Shown here piece after piece: positions 19,846 to 29,459 of a stretch of 64,000 bases of DNA (position 1 is its first letter; each line of letters starts with the position of its first letter). The notes under the pieces were generated by a model. That model made no database searches. It was not told the origin of the DNA and worked only from the letters and a program-made list of their open reading frames with translations. This DNA comes from Fereydounia khargensis (taxonomy: Eukaryota > Basidiomycota > Ustilaginomycetes > Urocystidales > Fereydouniaceae): NCBI GenBank assembly GCA_026413255.1, contig JAOCZO010000018.1, positions 207,282 through 271,281 of the forward strand, given 5' to 3'. Made by a program: the position numbers and the translations under genes.

Positions 19846-22800
19846 GCAGCATCACCGTTGATGCCGTTCACTGCCGCCGTCTCTGGCACTGGCGCGACAG
19901 AGGCAGCTGCTGATGCAGCGTCGACCTCGCCCTGAGGTGCGGATGCTTGCTGCATCGACACGTCGGCGTCCGCATCCACAGTCTCGGCCTCAGGCTGGCT
20001 CGTACCATTTGCCTCGTGGCCTCCTCCATTCCCTGTGTTACCAGTGCCTGCCGCATCCGCATCCGCATCCGCATCCGCCTCCTGCGCCGCAGGCACCTCG
20101 ACACTCTCATCTGCTGGCGCAGCTCCCGGCGGTGGCTTGTTGTACAGGATCTTGATAATGTACTTGCCCTTTTCGCGCTGCCACTCGAATCGTTCTGTCA
20201 GATCACGCAGATCGTACTCGTCCTGAGTCACTAGTTAGCGAAACGCCCATTACACAAAGGCCCCGAGGCCGCGGTACTCACCCAGACTTCACGTGTAAAC
20301 TTCTTAAACTTCTTGCGCAGCTCTGCGAGCACGGGTCCGAGGCGGAACTTGAGGTGCTCGAGCAGCTTGGCGTCGTTCTCGGCCTGGATCTGGATCTCAG
20401 CCTCAGTGAGCTGGCGTGGGGGACGCGGCGGCGCCTTGGGCAGTTCTTCCAGCTTGCGGCGCCGCCGAGGAAGGGCGTCTGGAAATTCGGTCGGAGGACG
20501 CGCGACAAGGTCGAAAATCTCGCGAAAGTAGGCCTCGCGCTGGTTCAGGTTTGGCGGTGGGATCTTGACCTTGCTCTGGTCCAGGTAGCCGAACCAGGCC
20601 TTGACGTCCGGCTCGAGATCCGAGAGCGGGCCCTCGGCAATGGCCAGGAGCAAGATGGGGTCCGAGGGCGCAAGTCCATCAAGCAGCGCCTTGAACGTTG
20701 TCTTTACGCTTTCAGATACCGAGTCGGCCCAGTGAACGAGGCCCGGGATAAAGATGACGCTGGGCTTGTGTCGTTTGGCCTCCACGAACAGCTGTACCAC
20801 AGCAGCCTCAGGTGTCCGCGCGCTGTCGCCCATCAGTGTGCCAATGTCGAGCGACTGAACGTGGTATCCTTCGAGATGCTGGAGCAAAGCACAGCCCACA
20901 GCCGCTTGGCCCATACCTACGTCGCCATGAATCAGCATGCGGGGTCGGAAGACACGTTGCGCTTCGAAAGACTGGAGCAGCATCTCTCGGCCAAAGCCGC
21001 GATCGTTGGAGAGCATATCAGCGGCCGGCAGCGTCAGAGATGTGCTGGGGCCAAACGCGTCGTCCTCCCAAAGTGCCTCTTCCAGAGGGTTGCGCTTGGA
21101 TACGGGAGGCAGGACCCTGTCGAGGCCCGCAATGGCGCGCTTGACCGCGTCCCCAAGCAGTGGCTGTAGCCGTTCCGGCAGTGGCGCTGCTGCCGAGGCT
21201 GTGGAGCGTGCCGAAGAGGGGACAATCTTGTTGACGGACATCATAAAGTCCTTGGCGTCTACCTGAATGGATTCTGGGTCGAGCAATAGTCTGTCGGTAG
21301 TCGAGTAGATCTGCGGGTATCGTCTCTGGATCGCATTTAGCGCAGCCTCGGTACAGAGCGCCCGCAGATCAGCACCTCCGTAGCCCTTGGTGACCTCGGC
21401 GAGCCTGAGTTTAAACGACTCTTCAAGCGGGGGTTGCCATTTTTTGGTGTGAATGTCAATGATGCTCTTGCGTGCCTCTTTGGATGGGAGTGGAAAGTAA
21501 AACTCGCGATCGAAACGGCCGGGACGTCGTAAGGCGGGGTCGACACTGTCCGGTCGGTTGGTGGCGCCGATGACGACAACCTGGCCTCGGCCGTCCATTC
21601 CGTCCATGAGTGCGAGCATGGTGCTGACGATACTCGCGTGAATTTGGTCCTGCTTGCTGGACCGTACAGGCGCTAGACCGTCAATCTCGTCAAAAAAGAT
21701 AATGCTGGGCTGAGAGTTGCGAGCCTCCTCGAACAGCAGACGGAGCTGACGTTCAGCCTCACCGACCCATTTGGAAAGACAGTCGGCGCCCTTTCGCATG
21801 AAGAAGCTAATCTGCTGGCCCTCGGTACTGCAGCTGGCGGCCAGTGCGCGCGCCACAAGCGTCTTACCGGTACCAGGAGGACCGTGGAAGAGCACACCAC
21901 GTGGAGGGGTCACCTTGAAGCGTTGGAAGAGCTCAGGGTAGAGCAGCGGTAGAGTGACCATCTCCTTGAGCTGCTGGATGTGGTGATCGAGACCCCCGAC
22001 GCTGTCAAAGTCGATGTTCATGTCGACGCCGAGCGGATCCACATCGGCCATGGCGTCACCCCCCTTCTTGACGCGCCCAAAGCTGTCTGTGCCGCCTGAG
22101 CCTGTTAATCCGCCAGCTGCGGTGCCTGTTGCTCCCGCAGCCGGACCAACTCCGCCAGCCCCGAGGAGACCGCTGGAGGATGAGCCTCCGAGAAGTGCAG
22201 GCCCGCCGGCACCTGCCTTGCGCATGGCATTCTGCTGGAGCTCCTCGTCAGAGCTGTCGACAGGGTCACCAAAGGCTGCAGCATAGTCCTTGCCGGACAT
22301 GGAGAGTGGCAAGGCGTCCCATCCCTCCTTGCCCTTCTTACCGCGACCACCGGCAAGGCCTAGGGGCATGCCGGGAAGGCCGGCTCCCAGACCGGGAGCG
22401 GCACTGGGGGCGGTGCCGTTGAGTTCAAAGGCTCCTGCGCCGCCTGAGTTGCGGGGTCCACGACGAACGACGCGACCGAATCCATCACGAGCGGGCTCGG
22501 CTGGAGGGGCGACTAGGGTATAGTTGACTTTCTTGCGCTCTCGGAACGAGTAGGATCGGCCTTGGCTACCCTCGGGTTCATCGCTGTGGAGGTCGAGCGC
22601 ATCTTCGTCGGCGGAGCCAATGCCTTCGTCTGGTGTCTCTTCGTCATCCATCTCAAAGTCGTCGTCCTTGGGCTGCTTGCGTTTGGCCGAGCCGGCACGT
22701 CGACCGCGGCTGTTCTGTGCCTTTTTCTTTGCTACGATCTGTTCGAGACGGGAGCGGGAGCTGTTGGCCCTTGTGAGCCTGCCGGAACGCTTGTTGGACT

Positions 22801-23714
22801 TGCCCCACTCGCCCTCGTCGTCTACCTCGTCCTCGTCGTCGGCGGCGACAAAGCCGTCTAGTGCACCGGCACGGTTGGTGCGGCGGGTGCTGCGGGCAGC
22901 GGGCTTGTCGCTGTCGCTGTCGGAAGATTCTTGGATGGCTCCAAAGATGGGCTTGCTGACACGACCGCTACGTGTGCGTCGATTGGTGATGGGAACATGC
23001 TCTTCTTCGTCGTCGTTGTCATCCTGGGGCTCGTCAGCGTCTGCTTGGCGGTTGGCATCTTGCTGGTCTTGCTCTTGTTCCTCTGGCTCTGATTTTGGCT
23101 CGAACTGCGAGACGAACAAGGGGTGGAGATAGGAGATGAGCATGTTGGTACAGATGATTGTTGGTTGGTAGGGTTGGGGTGGGACAATGGTGTATGAAAG
23201 TGTGTCGAGGGGCGGATGCGGAAGTGTTACTCACGTCGTCAAAGTCAGTTGGCTCCTGATAGGAAGTGGGGCCGCTGTGTCTCCCGGAGCGGCGGGGCTC
23301 GCCGATGCCGGTGCCGCGCCCAGAGCTGCGAGTGGAGGGCATTTCCGTGGCGGGAAAGAGCTCGGAAGCGAGGGCGTCTGGGTCCGGGTCCGGGTCCGGG
23401 TCGGGCTGGACTTGTAGCTGTGCCTGTGCCTGTGCCTGTGCTGAGGGATCGAGGTCGTGAGTTTTGCGTGCAAGTTTGACTTTGAAAGTGGGCCGCCTGG
23501 CAGCTTGTGCTGGGTGATGGATGTCCGGAAGAGGAACAGGAATGGGAATGGGCTGGCCGTTCGAGTCAAAGTTGGGGACAAAGTCTTGGAGGAAGGAAGG
23601 GTCGTCAAAGTCAGCGCTGAGGTTGGGGTTGGGGTTGGGGTTGGGGTTGGGGTTGTCAAAGTGGTGGTAGCCGCCCTGCTGGTATGGAAATGGATAGTGC
23701 GGTCCGCCTGACAT
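18897..23714 (-). CDS. YTA7: Yta7/ATAD2-type AAA ATPase with bromodomain
   Basis: Chromatin-bound histone chaperone ATPase that regulates nucleosome density and histone gene expression. Three exons on the minus strand, 23714-23235, 23104-20282 and 20222-18897, encode 1542 residues. Exon 1 is low complexity with Asn-Pro, Gln-Ala and Pro-Asp repeats. Exon 2 has an acidic N-terminal region, then AAA domain 1: VGGLDHHIQQLKEMV, Walker A GPPGTGKT, the ADCLSKWVGEAERQLR segment, Walker B IIFFDEIDG, and GATNRPDSVDPALRRPGRFD. A second AAA module is degenerate (HGDVGMGQAA instead of a Walker A). Exon 3 completes KKFTREVW-DEYDLRDLTERF and carries a bromodomain-like stretch from DTTLWTMNLEKMQKK to VHNADEA. 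Poly-Ala tracts come from CAG repeats near 19378 and 19816. Splice junctions keep phase 0 at both introns. Confidence 0.94.
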
Positions 23715-24462
23715 GTAGAGGGAGATGTGGGCCGACTGTGCGGGCGGGCGGCCGATTGGTGGGAGGGAGCAAGTGGTATGGCAACAAGGTCGAGGTCGAG
23801 GTCGAGGTGGAAAGAAGAGAGAGTGTGTGAGTGTGAGCGAAGCGATTGGGCCGACTGACTGACTGACCGACTGACTGACCGACTGACTGACTGACTGACT
23901 GACTGACTGACAGCTGACGACGCTGACAGCCAAACCTCACACGCGGATGCCGGAAAGAGCAATTCAACGCGCAGCAGATTCTAATTCGAATTCGAATTCC
24001 GATTTGAATCCAGTACCATACTGCGCCCTACACTATAGCTGCCGCCAGCAAGCAGGTGCAGACAGACACAGACAGGGCTCAGTTACAGTGACAGCGACGC
24101 GTCCCTTCGCCTCGCTGACAGTAGTAGTCTGACCCTGTCGCCGCTCAGTCGCGCACGCGCTCCCTCAGCCTCGGCCTTAGCCACCGCAAAGCACACGAAC
24201 GCAGCGCACCGCCAGCCCAGCGCAGCCCACACCCGACGCGTTGCAGACAGCGCGCAGCACAGCACAGCACAGCTCAGCTCAGAGACGAGACGGGACATTC
24301 TAGATTACGGCAACTGCAACTGCAACTGTTCTGTTCTGTACTTGTGCTTGCTTGCTTGCTTGCTTTGCTGGCTTGTCAAGGTGATGTTGGTGTTGGTGTG
24401 TGGTAAAACTACAATACGAAACGCGAAACAAACACAATCTTGTTCAACGCCCACGCCCACGG
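23715..24462. other. Spacer upstream of the Yta7-like gene
   Basis: 748 bases between two minus-strand genes. It carries a TGAC microsatellite at 23852-23912, GAATTC-like alternations near 23980-24005, and a CAACTG and TTGC repeat near 24310-24365. It presumably holds the promoter of the Yta7-like gene. No protein gene is seen. Confidence 0.5.
23852..23912. repeat. TGAC tetranucleotide microsatellite
   Basis: About 15 units of TGAC/GACT with a few CCGA interruptions, lying roughly 140 bases upstream of the Yta7-like start codon. Confidence 0.9.
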
Positions 24463-25815
24463 CTACTCGTCCGCCTGCGCAAACACCGACTCGGCCAGCG
24501 TCCACACCTTGACCGTCCCATCGTCACCTGCGCTCGCCAGCATGTCAGACATGGCTCCGTGGCTCGACGGGTGAGCCGCGTCGCTCTCCGGCCCATTTAG
24601 GCTTGCAGGCGCCCACGCCACGCAGTTGACGTCCGACACGCCGTGGGCCTGCTCCATGACGCCCACCAGTCTCGTCTCCACCTCCCCCCACGCTCCCGAT
24701 CCCGATCCCGATCCCTCGGTCACCTCGAGCACGCAAATCTTGCCGTCCCCACCAGCCGTCGCGATTCGGCCCAGGTTGCCGCTCCGTGTCGAGGCCAAGT
24801 CCACGCCCCAAGAGACGCTGTAAATCGTGCGGTCGTGGTAGCCCTTGATCACCTTGACGCACACCCACTTTTCTCCCGCTCGCCCAGGCAGCTTACCCTG
24901 CGGCGTGTATCCGTACTTTTCGCACTCTTGCGCCGAGAAACGACGCCAGATCCGCACCGTCTTGTCGTCCGACGCCGAAGCGAGGTAGTTGCCACACGGC
25001 GAAAAGGAGAGCGACCATACGGTAGACGTGTGGCCGGTGAGCGAGGCAAAGCAGAACCAGTCGTCCGAGGGATCGTCAATGTAGAGCTTGATGGCATCGT
25101 CGTAGGATGCCGAGGCGAGAATCTCGTCGCGCGGGTGCCATGCGACCACCTTGACGTCCTGCGAGTGCTCCATCAGTACGCTCAAGCACTCAAACTCGGC
25201 ATCAGGCTGCACCTCCCAGATCCAGACACTCTTGTCGCGGCTGCAGCTTGCGAGCACGCTGCCAGTGTGGCTGAATGCCACGCTCTTGCACTCGCTCTCG
25301 TGGCCCTCGAGCGTGCCAATACAGTCCCACTCGGGCTCGTCGACCATGGCGCCGCCGTTGCTGAGTTGGATAGGCGCATCGGCATCGTAAATCTCGGTGA
25401 TGGTCGCGCCGCCCCCGGCTGCCGAAGTGGAGGGCGGATCGGGGCGTTCAATGTCCTCAATGCGCTCCCAGATGCCGACAGTCGAGTCGAACGACGCAGT
25501 GGCTAGGGTGCGCCCGGTTGGGGACCAGGCTACCTGACGCACGGTCCGCTTGTGGCCAGTCGGGATGACCTCGCGCAAGTTGAACGAGGGCCGCTTGTCC
25601 TTCTTGCAGCTGGACGACGACGACGAGGAGCAGCACGAGCGGAACGAGTAGGAATGGAGACGCACGTCCTTGTCTGTTGAGCACGAGGCGAGCGTGGGCA
25701 TGCGTGGGTTCCAGGCCAGGTGCCAGGCGCGGTCAGAGTGGCCCTCGAGCTCGGCGAGCAGGTGGAGCTGGGGGCAGGGGCAGGGGCCGGGCTGCTGGTC
25801 TTGGCCCTGTGTCAT
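24463..25815 (-). CDS. CIA1: Cytosolic iron-sulfur assembly protein Cia1 (WD40)
   Basis: A WD40 beta-propeller of the CIA targeting complex that delivers Fe-S clusters to cytosolic and nuclear proteins. The intronless frame has 450 residues, somewhat longer than yeast Cia1 because of inserted loops. Repeats are visible in order: LEGHSDRAWHLAWNPRMPTLAS, GHKRTVRQVAWSPTGRTLATAS with FDSTVGIWE, LEGHESECKSVAFSHTGSVLAS with SRDKSVWIWE, EHSQDVKVVAWHPRDEILASAS with YDDAIKLY, LTGHTSTVWSLSFSPCGNYLAS with DDKTVRIWRR, YHDRTIYSVSW, and the closing LASAGDDGTVKVWTL. These match Cia1/CIAO1 rather than a generic WD40 protein. A GA run at about 25822-25850 precedes the ATG at 25815. Confidence 0.94.
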   Translation of the reverse strand: MTQGQDQQPGPCPCPQLHLLAELEGHSDRAWHLAWNPRMPTLASCSTDKDVRLHSYSFRSCCSSSSSSSCKKDKRPSFNLREVIPTGHKRTVRQVAWSPTGRTLATASFDSTVGIWERIEDIERPDPPSTSAAGGGATITEIYDADAPIQLSNGGAMVDEPEWDCIGTLEGHESECKSVAFSHTGSVLASCSRDKSVWIWEVQPDAEFECLSVLMEHSQDVKVVAWHPRDEILASASYDDAIKLYIDDPSDDWFCFASLTGHTSTVWSLSFSPCGNYLASASDDKTVRIWRRFSAQECEKYGYTPQGKLPGRAGEKWVCVKVIKGYHDRTIYSVSWGVDLASTRSGNLGRIATAGGDGKICVLEVTEGSGSGSGAWGEVETRLVGVMEQAHGVSDVNCVAWAPASLNGPESDAAHPSSHGAMSDMLASAGDDGTVKVWTLAESVFAQADE

Positions 25816-26356
25816 GTCGAGGGAGAGAGAGAGAGAGAGAGAGAGAGGCGAGAATAGAATGAGATTGTTGAAAAGAAGAGATTGTCGTGCTTGGTTTGCA
25901 GTGATGGTGGTCCAGGCGGTTGGTGGTTGGTGGTTGGTGGTTGGTGGTTGATCGCCTACTTGTGGCGATGGACGTCAGAGTCAGTGCGGACGCACTCGCA
26001 GACGCACACACAACGCAGTGCAGTCGCAGTCTAAATGTGCTGACCAGTACTGTAACTTACGGTACCGAAAAAAAAAAAGAAAGAAAGGAGGTCGAATCAA
26101 GATGCAAGCAAGCAAACCTGCCCTGGGCAGTGGCAGTGACGCGTAATGTTTCTTTCTTCCAGAGAAGGAGACGCCTCTTCTCCGCCGAGCTCGAGCTGAA
26201 TCACAGTGCAGCTGCAGCTGCAGGCACACGGCACCGTACGCAATCTGTCCCCACGCTTGTGCACACGCAAGCCACCACCGTCCCCCCTTCAACCACGAGA
26301 CTTGTGCACGGGTGCTGTAACTTATACAGTAGTTCTGCAATGTCATTGTGCTTGGT
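25816..26356. other. Spacer upstream of CIA1
   Basis: 541 bases between two minus-strand genes. It holds a GA run (25822-25850), a GGTTGGTG repeat near 25917-25950, an A-rich tract near 26068 and TACNGTA palindromes at about 26046, 26060 and 26325. No gene is seen. Confidence 0.5.
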
Positions 26357-28540
26357 TCATGCTCCAGCATGCGACACCTGGATGTGCGGAATGTCCTGTC
26401 CCTCGCCTGTCGGCACTAGTTGGCCGAGCGTGGGCGTCTGACGTACACTCTTGCGGTGTCGGAGCCGCACACCACGTGTCACGTCCTTGTCCTGTGCGAA
26501 ACCCTGATCAGCCACGGGCGCCTGGTCTTCTTCTCCGGCTACAGCCGACGCCGACGCCGACGCTGACGCTGACGCCGATGCCGACAGGTCCAGGCTCGAG
26601 CGCGGCGATGAGACGCAGCTCGAGTCGACTTGGTGCAGCAGCGGCATGGTCAATGTCGAATCGGAAAAGCTGAGCCGCCGTTCTTCGAGCAGAATCGGAC
26701 GCACGACTGTCTTCCAGTTGCCCGCCCACGTCGCTGTGCGGCTCCGCTCGGCCTGTGGCGCCAGCAGCGGGCTGGGCAGCAGACTGAGAGCTGGGTTGGG
26801 GCTCAGTGGCGGTGTGTTGGCCATCGGCAGCGTGGACGCCGTCTCGAATGGGTTGACCATGCCCGCTCCGTGCACGAGCCAGTTTGGGCTCGGGTGGAGC
26901 GCGAGGAGCGACTCGAGTTGGCGCTCGAGCCCCTCTGCATCGCGAAAGATGACCCCGTTCCTGCCATCCTGCACCAGCTCAGACAGGCATGCAAAGTCAA
27001 GTGCGCAGACCGGTAGCCCACAGCCCAGCATATCGACTACCTTCATCGGCAGATCCAGGCCAGACGAGCTTGTGTGCAGCGACACGCCCACGTCCGCTGA
27101 GCCCAGCAGCACGGGGTAGTCCTCCGTCTCGAGCCATGCCGTTCGGATCCGCACCCACTCCCACTTTTCCTCCTTCTCGAGCCGCGCAATCTCTCGCTCG
27201 TAGCTCGCCTTTAGCTCTCCCTTGCCCGTGACGACAATCAGCATCTTGGGCAGCCGCATCACTGGCTCGTTTGGCAGCGTCGCTGACCGCAGAGCGCCCA
27301 AACTCGGCCGTCGCCGTTCCTTGCTCGTGCGCGTCCCCTCTGCGTCGTATCCAAGCCGGTTGGAGCTCGACGCTGTGCAAGTGGGTGATGAGATGGACTC
27401 GATCGAATCGCCGTTGGGTGCGCGCTTGTGTGTCCACCCTGGGTGGTGCTCGTGCGCCTCTGCCGGCATCTGCATCTGCGTTTGCGTTTGGGTATTGGAG
27501 CCGGACTCGGACTCGGACTTGGCATCGGCAGCAAGCTGGCGTGCACGGCGTTCGTAGAGGCGGGCCGCGTGAAGGAGCAGGCCAAAGTCCTCGTCTGCGG
27601 TCCAGCTGGTGCTGCTCAGCACGAGGGCAGGTCGATCGTCGCGGGGTTGCGCATACCCGGTGTCGCTGCTGTCGCTCCTGTCCGGCGACGACGGGTGCTT
27701 GGCGAGGCGGGTGAACGGTGTCGAGCCCGGGATGGCATAAGTAGGAACAAAGTCGCCGAGCGGTGGAGAGAGGGTCGGAGCGAGCCTGCACATGAGCTGG
27801 TGTGTCTCTAGCGTGGATGCACGGTGGAAATGGGCGGGTGGTCTGTCGTACAGGACACTCTTGATGCCAGACAAGTTCCACTTGCGATCAAGATGGTTCA
27901 TCATGGCACGTGTGACAAAAAGGTGCGCGAAAGCACGGCGGCCCGTGATTCGTTCAAGCCTTTCGGCCAGGCGTACGAGAAAGCTATTGTGACCCATACG
28001 GAGAGCAAGGATGGTGTGACCGAGGTTGTGCCAGTCAATGATGAGCTTGCTTCCAAGCAGAGCACATACGAGACGGACAACAAAGAGGGTAGGAAGCGCA
28101 GGTGGTGTCTGGACGAGTACGAGTTCCGGCGGTGGCTGGACGGCGGCGGCAAGTTGCCAGAAGAGGGAGATGCTCTGGAGAGCTACCTTGAAGGGGGCGA
28201 CGAGTGCGAATGCGGCACGGGGCAAGCGAGCGATAAAGGCGGGAGGTGTGCGAAGGTGATGGTGCTTGATAGATGCTCTCCGCAGAGCTGGTGGTGGTGC
28301 GGTACCGCGGTATCCGACGACGGCGACTTTCCAGCCTTCGTTGGCGAGACTCTCGACATGGTAGCACATGCGTGGACTGCGGCCAATGTCACCAAGCACG
28401 ACGACGGCCGCTGACCGACCGAGACTCGCCTTGGACGTGGTTGAAGGCGCTCGGTAGAGCGTGATGTATAGGATAAAAAAGAGGAGCCCGATAAGGAAAA
28501 CAAGCGTGGAGCAGAACAACAAGAGCACTGGGACGAGCAT
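26357..28540 (-). CDS. ALG1: Chitobiosyldiphosphodolichol beta-mannosyltransferase
   Basis: Adds the first mannose from GDP-mannose to the dolichol-linked chitobiose on the cytosolic face of the ER (glycosyltransferase family 33). The intronless frame has 727 residues, well above the about 450 of yeast Alg1. It starts with one membrane anchor (LLLFCSTLVFLIGLLFFILY), then VVVLGDIGRSPRMCYHVESL, VAVVGYRGT, IDWHNLGHTILAL and LYDRPPAHF. The donor-binding half has STSWTADEDFGLLL, VTGKGELKASYE, WLETEDYPVLLGSADVGVSLH and LDLPMKVVDMLGCGLPVCA. An insert rich in Ser and Gln lies near residues 270-380, and a C-terminal extension of roughly 170 residues with Ala-Ser repeats is non-standard. The ATG at 28540 precedes the membrane anchor; the frame upstream holds no better start. 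Confidence 0.94.
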   Translation of the reverse strand: MLVPVLLLFCSTLVFLIGLLFFILYITLYRAPSTTSKASLGRSAAVVVLGDIGRSPRMCYHVESLANEGWKVAVVGYRGTAPPPALRRASIKHHHLRTPPAFIARLPRAAFALVAPFKVALQSISLFWQLAAAVQPPPELVLVQTPPALPTLFVVRLVCALLGSKLIIDWHNLGHTILALRMGHNSFLVRLAERLERITGRRAFAHLFVTRAMMNHLDRKWNLSGIKSVLYDRPPAHFHRASTLETHQLMCRLAPTLSPPLGDFVPTYAIPGSTPFTRLAKHPSSPDRSDSSDTGYAQPRDDRPALVLSSTSWTADEDFGLLLHAARLYERRARQLAADAKSESESGSNTQTQTQMQMPAEAHEHHPGWTHKRAPNGDSIESISSPTCTASSSNRLGYDAEGTRTSKERRRPSLGALRSATLPNEPVMRLPKMLIVVTGKGELKASYEREIARLEKEEKWEWVRIRTAWLETEDYPVLLGSADVGVSLHTSSSGLDLPMKVVDMLGCGLPVCALDFACLSELVQDGRNGVIFRDAEGLERQLESLLALHPSPNWLVHGAGMVNPFETASTLPMANTPPLSPNPALSLLPSPLLAPQAERSRTATWAGNWKTVVRPILLEERRLSFSDSTLTMPLLHQVDSSCVSSPRSSLDLSASASASASASASAVAGEEDQAPVADQGFAQDKDVTRGVRLRHRKSVRQTPTLGQLVPTGEGQDIPHIQVSHAGA

Positions 28541-28939
28541 GATGGGCCGGAAGCCAGATACCAGATGCCAGGATGCCAGGATGCCAGGATGCCAGATGCG
28601 TAAGGAATGTGTCAGCGAATGTTGAAAAAAGCCATGGCCAGTTCGGGTATCGGAGGAGGGCAATTGAGCTGACGGTGGTGTTGGTGTGTTGATGTGTTGG
28701 TGTTGGAGGGAAGAGAATAGTGCCAGAAGACGAGAGACGCGCGCCGGAAGACGGAAATTCGAGCTGTGGAGCGCCAAGAGAAGACCTGCCGAGAACTGAG
28801 AAGTGCGGGGCCGAAGTCGACTTGGAGTTGGCAGAGTCCGAGTCGAGCGCTCCGTCCAAGGAGGCTCAGTCCAACAAGGCTCAGTTGCAAAACTCGAAAG
28901 CGCGTGTCCTTGTCCAAACCACACCACACCAACAGTAAA
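28541..28939. promoter_or_regulatory. Divergent promoter between ALG1 and prefoldin subunit 4
   Basis: 399 bases separate the two start codons. A GATGCCAG octamer repeat lies at 28561-28596, just inside the ALG1 side. No TATA box is apparent. Its role as shared promoter is inferred from the divergent arrangement. Confidence 0.5.
28561..28596. repeat. GATGCCAG tandem repeat
   Basis: Four to five copies of an 8-base unit in the ALG1 upstream leader, about 20 bases from its ATG. Confidence 0.8.
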
Positions 28940-29400
28940 ATGCGCATGCTATCCGAGCAAGACCAGAACGACGTCGAGGTGTCCTGGGCAGACCAGGAGG
29001 CGATCAACACCTTCTCACGCCTCAACAACACCTATTCGGATGTGGAGCACGATCTTGCCCAGCAGCGCGAGGCCAAGGAGGCGCTCGACGACCTCGCCAT
29101 GGAACTCGAGCTCGCAGACCAAGACGAGCCCGTGCTCTACCGCATTGCCGACTCGTTCCTATCCCTCCCACACCAAGAGGCCATGCAGCGCCTAGAGGCC
29201 GATCAGAAGGCCGCAGACGAGCAGATCGACCGCCTCAAGCACAAGCTGGACGAGTACGAGGAGAGCATGAAGCGCCTCAAGGCCAAGTTGTATGCCAAGT
29301 TTGGGGATAATATCAGTGAGTTGCCATTTCCTGCTTTCTGCTGCGGCACATTACATTACTGATCGTCATGGTACTGTAAACAGACCTCGAACGAGACTAA
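28940..29400 (+). CDS. GIM3: Prefoldin subunit 4
   Basis: Beta-type subunit of the hexameric prefoldin chaperone that hands unfolded actin and tubulin to the CCT chaperonin. Exon 1 is 28940-29315 and exon 2 is only 17 nt (29384-29400), giving 130 residues. The product begins MRMLSEQDQNDVEVSW, has VSWADQEAINTFSRLN, then YRIADSFLSLPHQEAM and a C-terminal coiled coil, and ends LYAKFGDNI joined to NLERD, the typical prefoldin 4 terminus. Without splicing the frame would run into a different tail. The ATG at 28940 is used; a second in-frame ATG lies two codons on. The stop is 60 bases from the convergent PI-PLC gene, with an A tract between. Confidence 0.95.
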
Positions 29401-29428
29401 AGGCAAACAAACAAGACGTAATCAAGAT

Positions 29429-29450
29429 AAAAAAAAAAAAAAAAAAAAAA
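29429..29450. repeat. A tract between convergent genes
   Basis: A 22-base A run between the stops of prefoldin 4 (29400) and the PI-PLC gene (29460). It may assist 3' end formation on one strand; that is inference. Confidence 0.8.
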
Positions 29451-29459
29451 GAAAACATT

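Noticed and set aside
18987-20110. Several long frames antisense to the third exon of the Yta7-like gene
   Set aside because: They mirror CAG repeats and GC-biased codons of the real gene.
23852-23912. TGAC run considered as a CRISPR-like or functional array
   Set aside because: It is a plain tetranucleotide microsatellite without spacers, and the genome is eukaryotic.
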